This document shows, piece after piece, positions 57,055-64,000 of a stretch of 64,000 nucleotides of DNA; the first letter of the stretch is position 1, and each line of letters starts with the position of its first letter. This stretch comes from Dehalococcoidia bacterium (GTDB lineage Bacteria > Chloroflexota > Dehalococcoidia > CAUJGQ01). The DNA lies in the NCBI GenBank assembly GCA_035310145.1, contig DATGEL010000017.1, positions 1-64,000 of the forward strand. The letters are read 5' to 3'. The position numbers and the translations under genes were made by a program. Under the pieces are notes generated by a model that saw only the letters and a program-made list of their open reading frames with translations, searched no databases and was not told where the DNA came from.

Positions 57055-59505
57055 CTACGCCCGCGGCTCGGCGCCGCCGTGCAGCGGCAGGCAGACGGTG
57101 AAGCGGGCGCCCTGCCCCTCCGTGCTGGCGACGGAAACCGAGCCGCCGTGCTGCTCCGCGATCTGGCGCACGCCGGCGAGGCCGATGCCGGTGCCGCCGA
57201 TCCGCCCTTCAACATTCGAGCCGCGGAAGAAGCGCTCGAACACACGCGGCAGGTCGGCGGCGGGGATGCCCATGCCCTGGTCCCGCACTTCGAGCACCGC
57301 ATGGGCGTCCGCGCCGGCGCCTTCCTGGCGCACGCGCACCTGGATCACGCCGCCGTTCGGGCTGTACTTGATCGCGTTGGAGAGCAGGTTGCCCAGCACG
57401 CGTTCGAGGCGGACCGCGTCCCACATGCCCACGGGCTCCGGCGCCGGCGTCTCCAGGGTGATCGTCGCATTTTCGACGACGGCGCGCTGCTCCTCCACGA
57501 CACCGCGGGTCAACGCCGCCAGGTTGACCTGCTGGCGGTCGAGCGCCAGCGGCTCGCCGGCCTGCAGGCGTGCGGCGTCGAGCAACTGGCCCACCAGTGC
57601 CCGCATGCGCGTGGCGGCCGCGTCGATCGAGGCCAGACCCTCACGCACCCAGGTCAGATCCTCCCCGCCCGACGCCGCGCGGCGGCCCAGCAACTGCGCC
57701 AGGCCCTTGATCGTGGTCAACGGCGTGTTGAGGTCGTGGGAGACGGTAGAGAAGAAATCGTCGCGCTGGCGCAGCGCATCGCGGGCTTCGCCGTAGAGGC
57801 GGGCGTTCTCGGCGGCGAGCGTTTCGATCTGGCGGCGGGCCTGCACCTGCGCCGTGACCTCAACGGCGTGTACGAGGATGCCCTCCACGGCGCCTGCCTC
57901 GTCGCGCACCGGCTGGCAGACGACGTTGAAGAAGGCCTCCTCGCGGGCGCCATCGGCGCCGGTGATCAAGGCGCGTGCCTCGTTGGCGCTGAAGGGCTTG
58001 CCCGTGCGAAAGGCGTGATCGAGCACCAGCAGGTAGCCCGAGCCGGCGGCCAGCGGCGCCAGCGCCTCGCGCACGGGCAGGCCGGTCGGATCGCCGCCCA
58101 GAAAGCGGATGGCGCCGGGGTTGACGAATTCGACGCGATGATCGGGACCGTTCAGGTAGGCGATCGCCGCCGGCGTTTGCATGAACAGGCCGAACAGCCG
58201 CTCGCGCTCGCCCTCGACGGCGTCCAGGGCGCGATCGCGGGCGGCCAGCGCCGCTTGCACCTCGTGATAGAGGCGGGCGTTGTCGGCGGCCAGGGCGGCG
58301 CGGCGGGCGATCTCCTCGGCCAGCGCCAGCTGGGCCGGGCCGTACTGCCGCTCCGGCGTGGAGGAGACGAAGTTGAGCGTGCCCAGCGTATGCCCGCGCG
58401 CCCGCAGCGGCACGCACATGTAGGAGCTGATGCCGGCGGCGCGCAGCCGCGGCAGCCGCCGCTTGTCCACCGCCAGGCCGGACAATTCGGCCTCGCCCAC
58501 GTTCGCCAGGAGCTCGGGGTGGCCGCTGCGCAGCACGCGGGCGATGGGGTGCGGCGCATCGGGCGCAAGCGGGAAGCCGCCGCCCAGCTCTTCCACGGCG
58601 GCGCGGCGGGCGGGGTCCGCCGCGGCGAAGGCGCGGCGCTCGATCAGGCCGGCCTCGTTCAGCACGCAGACGCTGCACCAATCGGCCAGCGCCGGCACGG
58701 CGAGCCGGGCGACCTGGGCCAGCGTCTCGTCGTAGTCCAGCGTCGCGGAGAGCGTATCGCCCGCCTCGGCGAGAAAGCGCAGCCAGCGCTGGGCAGCCTC
58801 GGCCTCGGCGCGGGCGTCGCGCTGCGCCTGGTAGAGCCGGGCACGCAGCAGGGCCAGCGCGAACTGCTGCGCCAGCGCCGCGAGAAAGGCCTCATCGGCG
58901 CCGTCGAAGCTGCGCGTGCGCTCGTAGCTGAGGCCAATCGCGCCGATCGTGACGCCGTCCACGATCAGCGGCACGGCCGCGAGGGCGCCCGTGCGACCAT
59001 CCGGCCAGACCGCATCAGGCATGAGGCCGCGGCTGCGCCCCTCCGCGGCCGAGGCGACGAGATACGGCTTGGCCGAGCGGATCGCCTCGGCCAGCGGCGC
59101 CGCCGTGGAAAGCGGAAAGCGCTGCCAGTGCTTCACCAGCGGCGCCGCATAGCCGCCGGCGCCGACGATCTCGACCGTGTCGCGCGCCTCGTCGAGCAGG
59201 GCCAGCGTGCCTGCGACCGCGTCGGTGGCGGCGACGCCCTGCTCCACCATGACCTCGGCCACCTGCACCGGCGTGAGCGCCTCGGAGAGGGCGGCAGTGA
59301 TGGCCTGCAGGCGCACGGCCTGGCTGCGGTCGCGCACCGCGGCCGGCTGCGCGGCGTAGTCCGCCGTCACGCCGTCGAGCAGCTGCACGAGACCGGCGAT
59401 CTCGGCCGCGGCGGCCTTGCCCCCCGCACGTCGCACGCGCCGCTCCAGGTCCGCCAACCCGTCGCGCGCGGCGGCGAGGCGCTGTGCCAGGGGCGAATCG
59501 GCCAT
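57055..59505 (-). CDS. GAF-GAF-PAS sensor histidine kinase
   Basis: 816 aa, no membrane helix, so soluble. Two GAF domains (about residues 60-230 and 240-415), a PAS domain (about 430-550, MQTPAAIAYLNGPDHRVEFVNPG), a HisKA domain with phosphoacceptor His near 589 in FFSTVSHDLNTPLTTIKGLAQLL, and a HATPase domain (NLLSNAIKYSPNGG, DQGMGIP, GGTGIGLAGVRQIAEQHGG). Its response regulator is not adjacent. Confidence 0.95.
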   Translation of the reverse strand: MADSPLAQRLAAARDGLADLERRVRRAGGKAAAAEIAGLVQLLDGVTADYAAQPAAVRDRSQAVRLQAITAALSEALTPVQVAEVMVEQGVAATDAVAGTLALLDEARDTVEIVGAGGYAAPLVKHWQRFPLSTAAPLAEAIRSAKPYLVASAAEGRSRGLMPDAVWPDGRTGALAAVPLIVDGVTIGAIGLSYERTRSFDGADEAFLAALAQQFALALLRARLYQAQRDARAEAEAAQRWLRFLAEAGDTLSATLDYDETLAQVARLAVPALADWCSVCVLNEAGLIERRAFAAADPARRAAVEELGGGFPLAPDAPHPIARVLRSGHPELLANVGEAELSGLAVDKRRLPRLRAAGISSYMCVPLRARGHTLGTLNFVSSTPERQYGPAQLALAEEIARRAALAADNARLYHEVQAALAARDRALDAVEGERERLFGLFMQTPAAIAYLNGPDHRVEFVNPGAIRFLGGDPTGLPVREALAPLAAGSGYLLVLDHAFRTGKPFSANEARALITGADGAREEAFFNVVCQPVRDEAGAVEGILVHAVEVTAQVQARRQIETLAAENARLYGEARDALRQRDDFFSTVSHDLNTPLTTIKGLAQLLGRRAASGGEDLTWVREGLASIDAAATRMRALVGQLLDAARLQAGEPLALDRQQVNLAALTRGVVEEQRAVVENATITLETPAPEPVGMWDAVRLERVLGNLLSNAIKYSPNGGVIQVRVRQEGAGADAHAVLEVRDQGMGIPAADLPRVFERFFRGSNVEGRIGGTGIGLAGVRQIAEQHGGSVSVASTEGQGARFTVCLPLHGGAEPRA

Positions 59506-59650
59506 GCAGGGACTCCTGGCGGACCCGGATCGAGCGGGGTGCAGGGATTGTAGCAGCTTTTACAAGATTACAAGCTGCGGCGCGCCTATCCCTGCCTCGC
59601 TCAGGCTCGGCTGCGCATTGCGGGTCTCCCACGGTTGCGCGGCGCTCTGG

Positions 59651-59717
59651 CCCGACACGGGAAGGGGTGGTTCGAAGGCTACCGGATCTCCTCGCACCCC
59701 ACCCTTCCCGTGTCGGG
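59651..59717. repeat. long inverted repeat with heptad-like arms
   Basis: CCCGACACGGGAAGGGGTGG (59651-59670) mirrored by CCCCACCCTTCCCGTGTCGG (59697-59716), 26-nt loop. Lies in the gap between the kinase promoter region and the acyl-CoA dehydrogenase stop, same style as the other dispersed palindromes. Confidence 0.75.
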
Positions 59718-59745
59718 AAGGGAGACGCGGCGTGCTGTGGCGGGG

Positions 59746-60891
59746 TCAGGCCCCACGCTGCCGCGCGAGCAAGCCGCGGGCGATCGTCAGGCGCAGGATC
59801 TCCGTGGTGCCTTCGGCGATGCGCCAGGCGCGGATCTGGCGGTAGAGCCGCGCCAGCGGATGCCCCTCCACCACCGCCGCACCGCCCGTGAGCTGGATCG
59901 CGCGGTCGACGATGCGCGTGATCGCCTCGGTGGCGAGCGACTTCGCCATCGCCACCTCGACCTCCCTGCTCTCACCCTCCTGTGCCGCCCGCGCCGTGGC
60001 GTACAGGGCGCTGCGCGCCGCGTAGAGGTCGGTTGCGCTCTCGGCCAGCATCGCCTGCACCTGCTCGCGCTCGGCCAGCGGCGTGCCGCTGCGGTGCGGC
60101 TGGTCGATCTGGGCGAGCGTGTAGGCCAGCGTCCAACGCCCGGCGCCGCAGGCCGAGGCCGCCACACCGAGCCGCATGCCGGTGATGTCTTCCAGGGCCC
60201 GCGGCAGCCCCTGGCCGATGCCGCCGATGATCGCTTCCTCCGTTGCCGGCACGCCTTCGTAGGCGAACTCGCCGTGCAGGCCGCCGTCGAGCGTGCGCAG
60301 CTCACGCCGCAGCGTCAATCCGGGCGCACCGCGCGGGACGACGAACACGGCCGAGCCGACCGGACCGCCGGGGTTCTCCGTCACGTTGGCCACGGTCAGC
60401 AGCAGATCGGCGTGCGGTCCGCCGGTGACGAACGCTTTGACGCCGTTCAGGGCGAACGCCTCGCCCTGGCGCACGGCCGTGGTGCGCGGACCTTCGCGGG
60501 CGTCGGTGAAGGCGAAGGCCGCCGTCAGCTTGCCGCGCAGCACGGGCGCCAGAAAGCGTTCACGCTGCGCGGGCGTGCCGTGGCGCAGCAGACCGCCGGC
60601 ACCGCCCAGCACCAGCCGGCCAAGCGCGGCGCCGGAGGCGGCGATCTCCTCGCGCAGCGCCACCTGGCCGAGCGGACCGAGCCCGCCGCCGCCCAGCTCC
60701 GCTGGCTGCAGCAGGCGGAAGAGGCCGAGCTCGTGCGAGCGCGTGCGCACCCAGCGGCGCAGCTCGGCCGGCGCCTCGGCCTCCTCCTGCACGCCGGCGA
60801 CGCGCTCGGCGGGCAGCAGCTCATCGTCAAGAAAGGCGCGCAGCCGCTCGCGCAGCACGGCGAGGTCGGGCGGCAGGGCATCGAGCGGCAT
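59746..60891 (-). CDS. acyl-CoA dehydrogenase
   Basis: 381 aa. N-terminal helical domain (FRLLQPAELGGGGLGPLGQVALREEIAASG), middle strand domain with AFAFTDAREGPRTTAVRQGEAFALNGVKAFVTGG, and the C-terminal helical domain with QLTGGAAVVEGHPLARLYRQIRAWRIAEGTTEILRLTIARGLL, where Glu of AEGTTEI is in the catalytic-base region. FAD-dependent alpha,beta-desaturation of an acyl-CoA. Monocistronic. Confidence 0.95.
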   Translation of the reverse strand: MPLDALPPDLAVLRERLRAFLDDELLPAERVAGVQEEAEAPAELRRWVRTRSHELGLFRLLQPAELGGGGLGPLGQVALREEIAASGAALGRLVLGGAGGLLRHGTPAQRERFLAPVLRGKLTAAFAFTDAREGPRTTAVRQGEAFALNGVKAFVTGGPHADLLLTVANVTENPGGPVGSAVFVVPRGAPGLTLRRELRTLDGGLHGEFAYEGVPATEEAIIGGIGQGLPRALEDITGMRLGVAASACGAGRWTLAYTLAQIDQPHRSGTPLAEREQVQAMLAESATDLYAARSALYATARAAQEGESREVEVAMAKSLATEAITRIVDRAIQLTGGAAVVEGHPLARLYRQIRAWRIAEGTTEILRLTIARGLLARQRGA

Positions 60892-60905
60892 CGGGTGGCC
60901 CCCAT

Positions 60906-61011
60906 CTCATCCCCCGACCCTTCCCCATTCGTTGCATGATGGGGGAAGGGCGATCCGGCGTCAGGCGCGTGGCCTCACCCCCGGCCCCTCTCCATGGAAT
61001 GGAGAGGGGAG
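60906..61011. repeat. two dispersed palindromes, one of each family
   Basis: 60906-60951: CTCATCCCCCGACCCTTCCC, loop, ATGATGGGGGAAGGG (first family). 60973-61011: CTCACCCCCGGCCCCTCTCC, loop, GGAGAGGGGA (second family). A degenerate third, TTCCCCTAGAATTGGGG, at 61082. All in the gap upstream of the acyl-CoA dehydrogenase gene. Confidence 0.8.
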
Positions 61012-61086
61012 CTTCGGACCGGAGCTGGGGAGGTACTGCGTCACGCGCTCAGCCCTAACCGCTCCGTGCGTCGATCTCCCCTTCCC

Positions 61087-61722
61087 CTAGAATTGGGGCC
61101 AGGGCACGCTGCCGTCCCAGCGATCGTAGGCGCAGACCTCGGTCAGTGGCCTGCGCGTGGTTGGCCCGAAGCGGCCGCGCGGGTAGCCCAGCGGCAGGCA
61201 GTAGACGATCTGCGCCGTGTCGGGGATGCTGAAGAGGGCGCGCACCCGTTCGTCTACCACGGCGTGCAGCGTGGTGATCGTGCCGCCGATGCCCAGCGCC
61301 CGCGCCGCCAGCAGCAGGTTCTCCACGGAAGGGATCACCGGGCCCATCGCACCGGCGCCTTTCGCCGTGGCGCAGACGAGCACGATCACCGGCACCTCAC
61401 CGAGCGTCTCCGCCAGGCGCATGGCCGACTGCGCCACCTTGTCGTTGGGTGAGATGTCCTGCGGACCGTTGATGCCCTGGTCCTTGCGCTTGGCCCACCA
61501 GGCTTCGCGGTAGAGCGGCGCCAGGCGGGCGCGCTGCTCTGCATCCTTGACCACGATGAAGCGCCAGGGCTGGGCGTTGCCGCCGTTGGGCGCGTGGATC
61601 GCCGCCTCCATGATCGCGTGCAGGTCATTGTCGGCGATCGGATCGGGCTTGAAGCGGCGGATCGCTCGCATGCTGAAGATCGCTTCGCCCAGCGGCATGG
61701 CCAGGCGGTCGCTTGCCGTCAT
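61087..61722 (-). CDS. nitroreductase family FMN oxidoreductase
   Basis: 211 aa from the ATG at 61722. FSMRAIRRFKPDPIADNDLHAIMEAAIHAPNGGNAQPWRFIVVKDAE is the FMN-binding N-terminus (RAIRRF, AP-x-x-x-N-x-Q-P-W), and SVENLLLAARALGIGGTITTLH the central motif; IVYCLPLGYPRGRFGPTTRRPLTEV at the end. Reduces nitro groups, quinones or flavins with NAD(P)H. Divergent from the xanthine-dehydrogenase-type gene. Confidence 0.92.
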   Translation of the reverse strand: MTASDRLAMPLGEAIFSMRAIRRFKPDPIADNDLHAIMEAAIHAPNGGNAQPWRFIVVKDAEQRARLAPLYREAWWAKRKDQGINGPQDISPNDKVAQSAMRLAETLGEVPVIVLVCATAKGAGAMGPVIPSVENLLLAARALGIGGTITTLHAVVDERVRALFSIPDTAQIVYCLPLGYPRGRFGPTTRRPLTEVCAYDRWDGSVPWPQF

Positions 61723-61863
61723 CGTCGTTGCTCCTCGCCGGCATCGCGCCGGCCAGCGGCAGCATAGCGCCTTTCGCGATCCGTTGCGCGGGGACGCGCC
61801 GACGCCACAGTGTACAGTTGCACGGGGCAACGCCCCTTATGCATCTGCTGGAGGAAGCCGACC

Positions 61864-64000
61864 GTGGCCGACGATCACTCGACCAGGCCGTTTTTGCACG
61901 CGCGCTGGTTCGGCACGCCGGTGAAACGGCGCGAGGACCCGCGCCTGATCACCGGCAGCGCGAGCTACATCGACGACCTGCATCTGCCCGAGCTGCTGCA
62001 CCTCGCCTTCGTGCGCTCGCCGCACGCCCACGCGCGCATCGTCTCGATCGACGCGAGCGCGGCGTTGGCGCTGCCCGGGGTCTTCGCCGTCGTCACCGGG
62101 GCCGAGGCGGCCGAGTTCGCGCCGCCCTTCCCGCCGAACCCCGGCCCGCCGCAGCCGCCGCGCTTCGTGCTGGCACGGGAGAAGGTGCGGCGCGTGGGCG
62201 AGTCGGTTGTGGCCATACTGGCCGCCGATCGCTACCTCGCGGAGGACGCGGTCGACCTGGTCGCCGTCGAATACGAAGAGCTGCCCGCCGTGGTCGATCC
62301 CGAAGCGGCGCTGGCGCCCGGCGCACCGCAACTGTGGGACGAGTTTCCCGACAACGCCGTGCTGCGCGATGTGCCCTTCGGCGCCTCCGAAGAGGCGATC
62401 GAGGCCGCGTTCGCGCAGGCCGAGGTGACCGTGAAGCAACGCATGCGCGCCGCCCGCCTCGCGCCCTCCGCGATCGAGACGCGCGGTGTCGTCGCCCGCT
62501 ACGAGCGCTGGGACGACCGGTTCACCATCTGGTCCACCTCGCAGGCGCCACACCGCGTGCGCGCCGTGCTCTCGCGCATGGGCGGCATCCCCGAGGGGCG
62601 CATCCGCGTGATCGTTCCGGAGATGGGCGGCGGCTTCGGCGCCAAGGGCAACGTCTACTCTGAAGAGGCCTGCGCCGCCTTCCTGGCGCGGCGCTTCGAG
62701 CGGCCGGTCAAATGGATCGAGACGCGCATGGAGTCGTTCACGACCACCAGCCACGGTCGCGGCCAGACGGGCACGATCGAGCTGGCGGCGAAGCGCGACG
62801 GCACGCTGCTGGGGCTCAGGCTCAACATCATCGCCGACCTGGGCCACACCTGCGACGCCAGCACCGTCGGCCTCTACGGCAACACGCAGCGGCTCTGCAC
62901 CAACGTCTACCGCTTTCCCGCCGCGCGCGTGCTGCTCAGCGAGGCGCTGACCAACAAGTCGCCCACGGCGGCCTACCGCGGCGCCGGCCGGCCGGAGGCG
63001 ACCTACTTCTGCGAGCGGGCGATGGACCTGCTGGCGCGCGAGCTGAACATGGACCCGATCGAGCTGCGCCGCAAGAACTTCATCCCCGCCGACGCCTTCC
63101 CGTATCGGACGGCCACCGGCCTGCTCTACGACAGCGGCGACTACGCGAAGGCGCTGAACACGCTGCTGGAGAACGTGGACTATGCCGCGCTGGTGCGCGA
63201 GCGCGAGGCGGCACGCGCCGAAGGGCGGCTGGTCGGCATCGGCATCTGCTCATATGTAGAGAGCTGCGGGCCGGGCGCGGCGAGCGAGGGCGGCGGCGCC
63301 GCGGCCTGGGAGTACGGCGCCGTGCGCGTCAACCAGAGCGGCGCGGTGGAGCTGCTGACGGGGGTCTCGGCGCATGGCCAGGGGCACGAGACGGTCTTCG
63401 CCCAGCTCGCCGCCGAGGTGCTGGGCGTCGATCCGGACACGGTGACGCTGCACGAGCACGACACCGCCGTCGTGGCGCAGGGCATCGGCACGTTCGGCAG
63501 CCGCAGCATGATGATGGGCGGCTCGGCGGTCTACCAGTGCCTGCGCGAGATCGAGGCGAAGATGCGCCGCATCGCCGCCAACATGATCGAGGCGAACGAG
63601 GACGATCTGCTCTTCCGCAACGGCCGCATCGAGCCGGCGGACGCACCCGACCGCGGCCTCGCCTTCCAGCGTGTGGCCGCGCACGCCTACGCCGCGCCCG
63701 CGCCCGGAGACGAGCCGGGACTAGAGGCGCAGCACTTCTTCGGCTCGCAGGGCATGACCTTTCCCTTCGGCGCCTATCTGGCGATGGCCGAGGTCGACCG
63801 CGACACGGGCGCCGTGAAGCTGCTGCGCTTCGACGGCGTGGACGACTGCGGCCCGGTGATCAACCCGCTGATCGTGCGCGGCCAGGTGCACGGCGGCATC
63901 GCCCAGGGCGTGGGCCAGGCGCTGCTGGAAGAGGTCGTCTACGACGAGAACGGGCAACTCGTCTCCGGCAGCTTCATGGACTACGCGATTCCGCACGGCG
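61864..64000 (+). CDS. xanthine-dehydrogenase-family molybdopterin-binding subunit (form II CoxL-like), partial
   Basis: Starts GTG 61864 behind GGAGGAAG and is open to the window end (712 codons seen of about 770-780). VKRREDPRLITGSASYIDDLHLPELLHLAFVRSPHAHARI, EYEELPAVVDPE, VPEMGGGFGAKGNVYSEE, AYRGAGRPEATYF and GQGHETVFAQLAAEVLGV are family motifs. The active-site loop is AYRGAGR, not AYxCSFR, so it belongs to form II and is not a proven CO dehydrogenase. Partner FAD and 2Fe-2S subunits are expected beyond the window. Confidence 0.93.
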   Translation, partial: MADDHSTRPFLHARWFGTPVKRREDPRLITGSASYIDDLHLPELLHLAFVRSPHAHARIVSIDASAALALPGVFAVVTGAEAAEFAPPFPPNPGPPQPPRFVLAREKVRRVGESVVAILAADRYLAEDAVDLVAVEYEELPAVVDPEAALAPGAPQLWDEFPDNAVLRDVPFGASEEAIEAAFAQAEVTVKQRMRAARLAPSAIETRGVVARYERWDDRFTIWSTSQAPHRVRAVLSRMGGIPEGRIRVIVPEMGGGFGAKGNVYSEEACAAFLARRFERPVKWIETRMESFTTTSHGRGQTGTIELAAKRDGTLLGLRLNIIADLGHTCDASTVGLYGNTQRLCTNVYRFPAARVLLSEALTNKSPTAAYRGAGRPEATYFCERAMDLLARELNMDPIELRRKNFIPADAFPYRTATGLLYDSGDYAKALNTLLENVDYAALVREREAARAEGRLVGIGICSYVESCGPGAASEGGGAAAWEYGAVRVNQSGAVELLTGVSAHGQGHETVFAQLAAEVLGVDPDTVTLHEHDTAVVAQGIGTFGSRSMMMGGSAVYQCLREIEAKMRRIAANMIEANEDDLLFRNGRIEPADAPDRGLAFQRVAAHAYAAPAPGDEPGLEAQHFFGSQGMTFPFGAYLAMAEVDRDTGAVKLLRFDGVDDCGPVINPLIVRGQVHGGIAQGVGQALLEEVVYDENGQLVSGSFMDYAIPHG

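Noticed and set aside
61864-64000. Aerobic CO dehydrogenase large subunit
   Set aside because: The active-site loop is AYRGAGR rather than the AYxCSFR of form I CoxL.

Overview
The window is 64 kb of very GC-rich bacterial chromosome (roughly 70% G+C by eye) and is almost fully coding on both strands. No rRNA or tRNA gene was seen. The gene content suggests an uncultured member of the Chloroflexota or a similar high-GC lineage: F420-type oxidoreductases, LuxR-type regulators carrying large ATPase or hydrolase domains, a form II CoxL-like subunit, many MNT/HEPN-type small modules, and intergenic GGGAACA/GGGAATA heptad repeats. This placement is inference from gene content; no phylogenetic marker was analysed.

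Layout. 0-7 kb: a PD-(D/E)XK nuclease, plsY-der, a NarL-type response regulator behind four 11-bp repeats, a YtcJ-like amidohydrolase, and a DUF5615 / MerR-DUF433 toxin-antitoxin pair. 7.0-12.3 kb: an accessory segment bounded by two copies of the nadC 3' end. It holds an XRE repressor with twin operators, a divergent operon (YrdC-like protein, small membrane protein, truncated HMGL-like enzyme), a complete IS21 element with perfect 5-bp target duplications, and a 108-bp inverted-repeat element. 12.2-19.7 kb: the nadA-nadB-nadC operon, a Zn-ribbon Nudix hydrolase, a pirin behind a palindromic operator, and a PPOX-family flavoprotein divergent from a WYL regulator. 19.8-28.5 kb: a very large BNR/VPS10-type protein, a cupin, an AhpD-like protein whose resolving cysteine is an in-frame TGA (candidate selenoprotein), a lower-GC XhoI-type restriction-modification system beside a broken deazaflavin-oxidoreductase gene, a LysR/TauE pair and a 7Fe ferredoxin.

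28.7-45.5 kb is metabolic and housekeeping: an MBL hydrolase, alpha/beta hydrolases including a haloalkane dehalogenase, a 39-residue Pro-Tyr/Pro-Phe repeat peptide, a secreted Cys-pair protein, a fused DmsB-NrfD protein, a KTSC protein, a J-domain protein, a SET protein, dnaA, SDR-queA, a HicB-like protein, an LLM oxidoreductase and a dienelactone hydrolase. Dispersed palindromes and heptad repeats punctuate this half, and one palindrome lies inside the queA reading frame. 45.6-53.5 kb holds two tandem modules of a single-pass membrane protein followed by a LuxR-type regulator, then two tandem MNT/HEPN toxin-antitoxin modules that share an almost identical antitoxin N-terminal half, plus a third relic. 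53.4-57 kb: a cytochrome P450 with an unusual heme loop, divergent from a 103-residue Tyr-rich small protein (candidate modified peptide), and a substrate-binding lipoprotein. 57-64 kb: a GAF/PAS histidine kinase, an acyl-CoA dehydrogenase, a nitroreductase, and the 5' part of a molybdopterin-binding xanthine-dehydrogenase-type subunit that runs off the window.

The most interesting observations are the TGA-containing AhpD gene with a SECIS-like hairpin, the P450/Tyr-rich peptide pair, the nadC-tail-bounded accessory segment, and the mosaic MNT/HEPN duplication. Two single-base frameshifts (istA and the SET gene) may be real or may be sequence errors.
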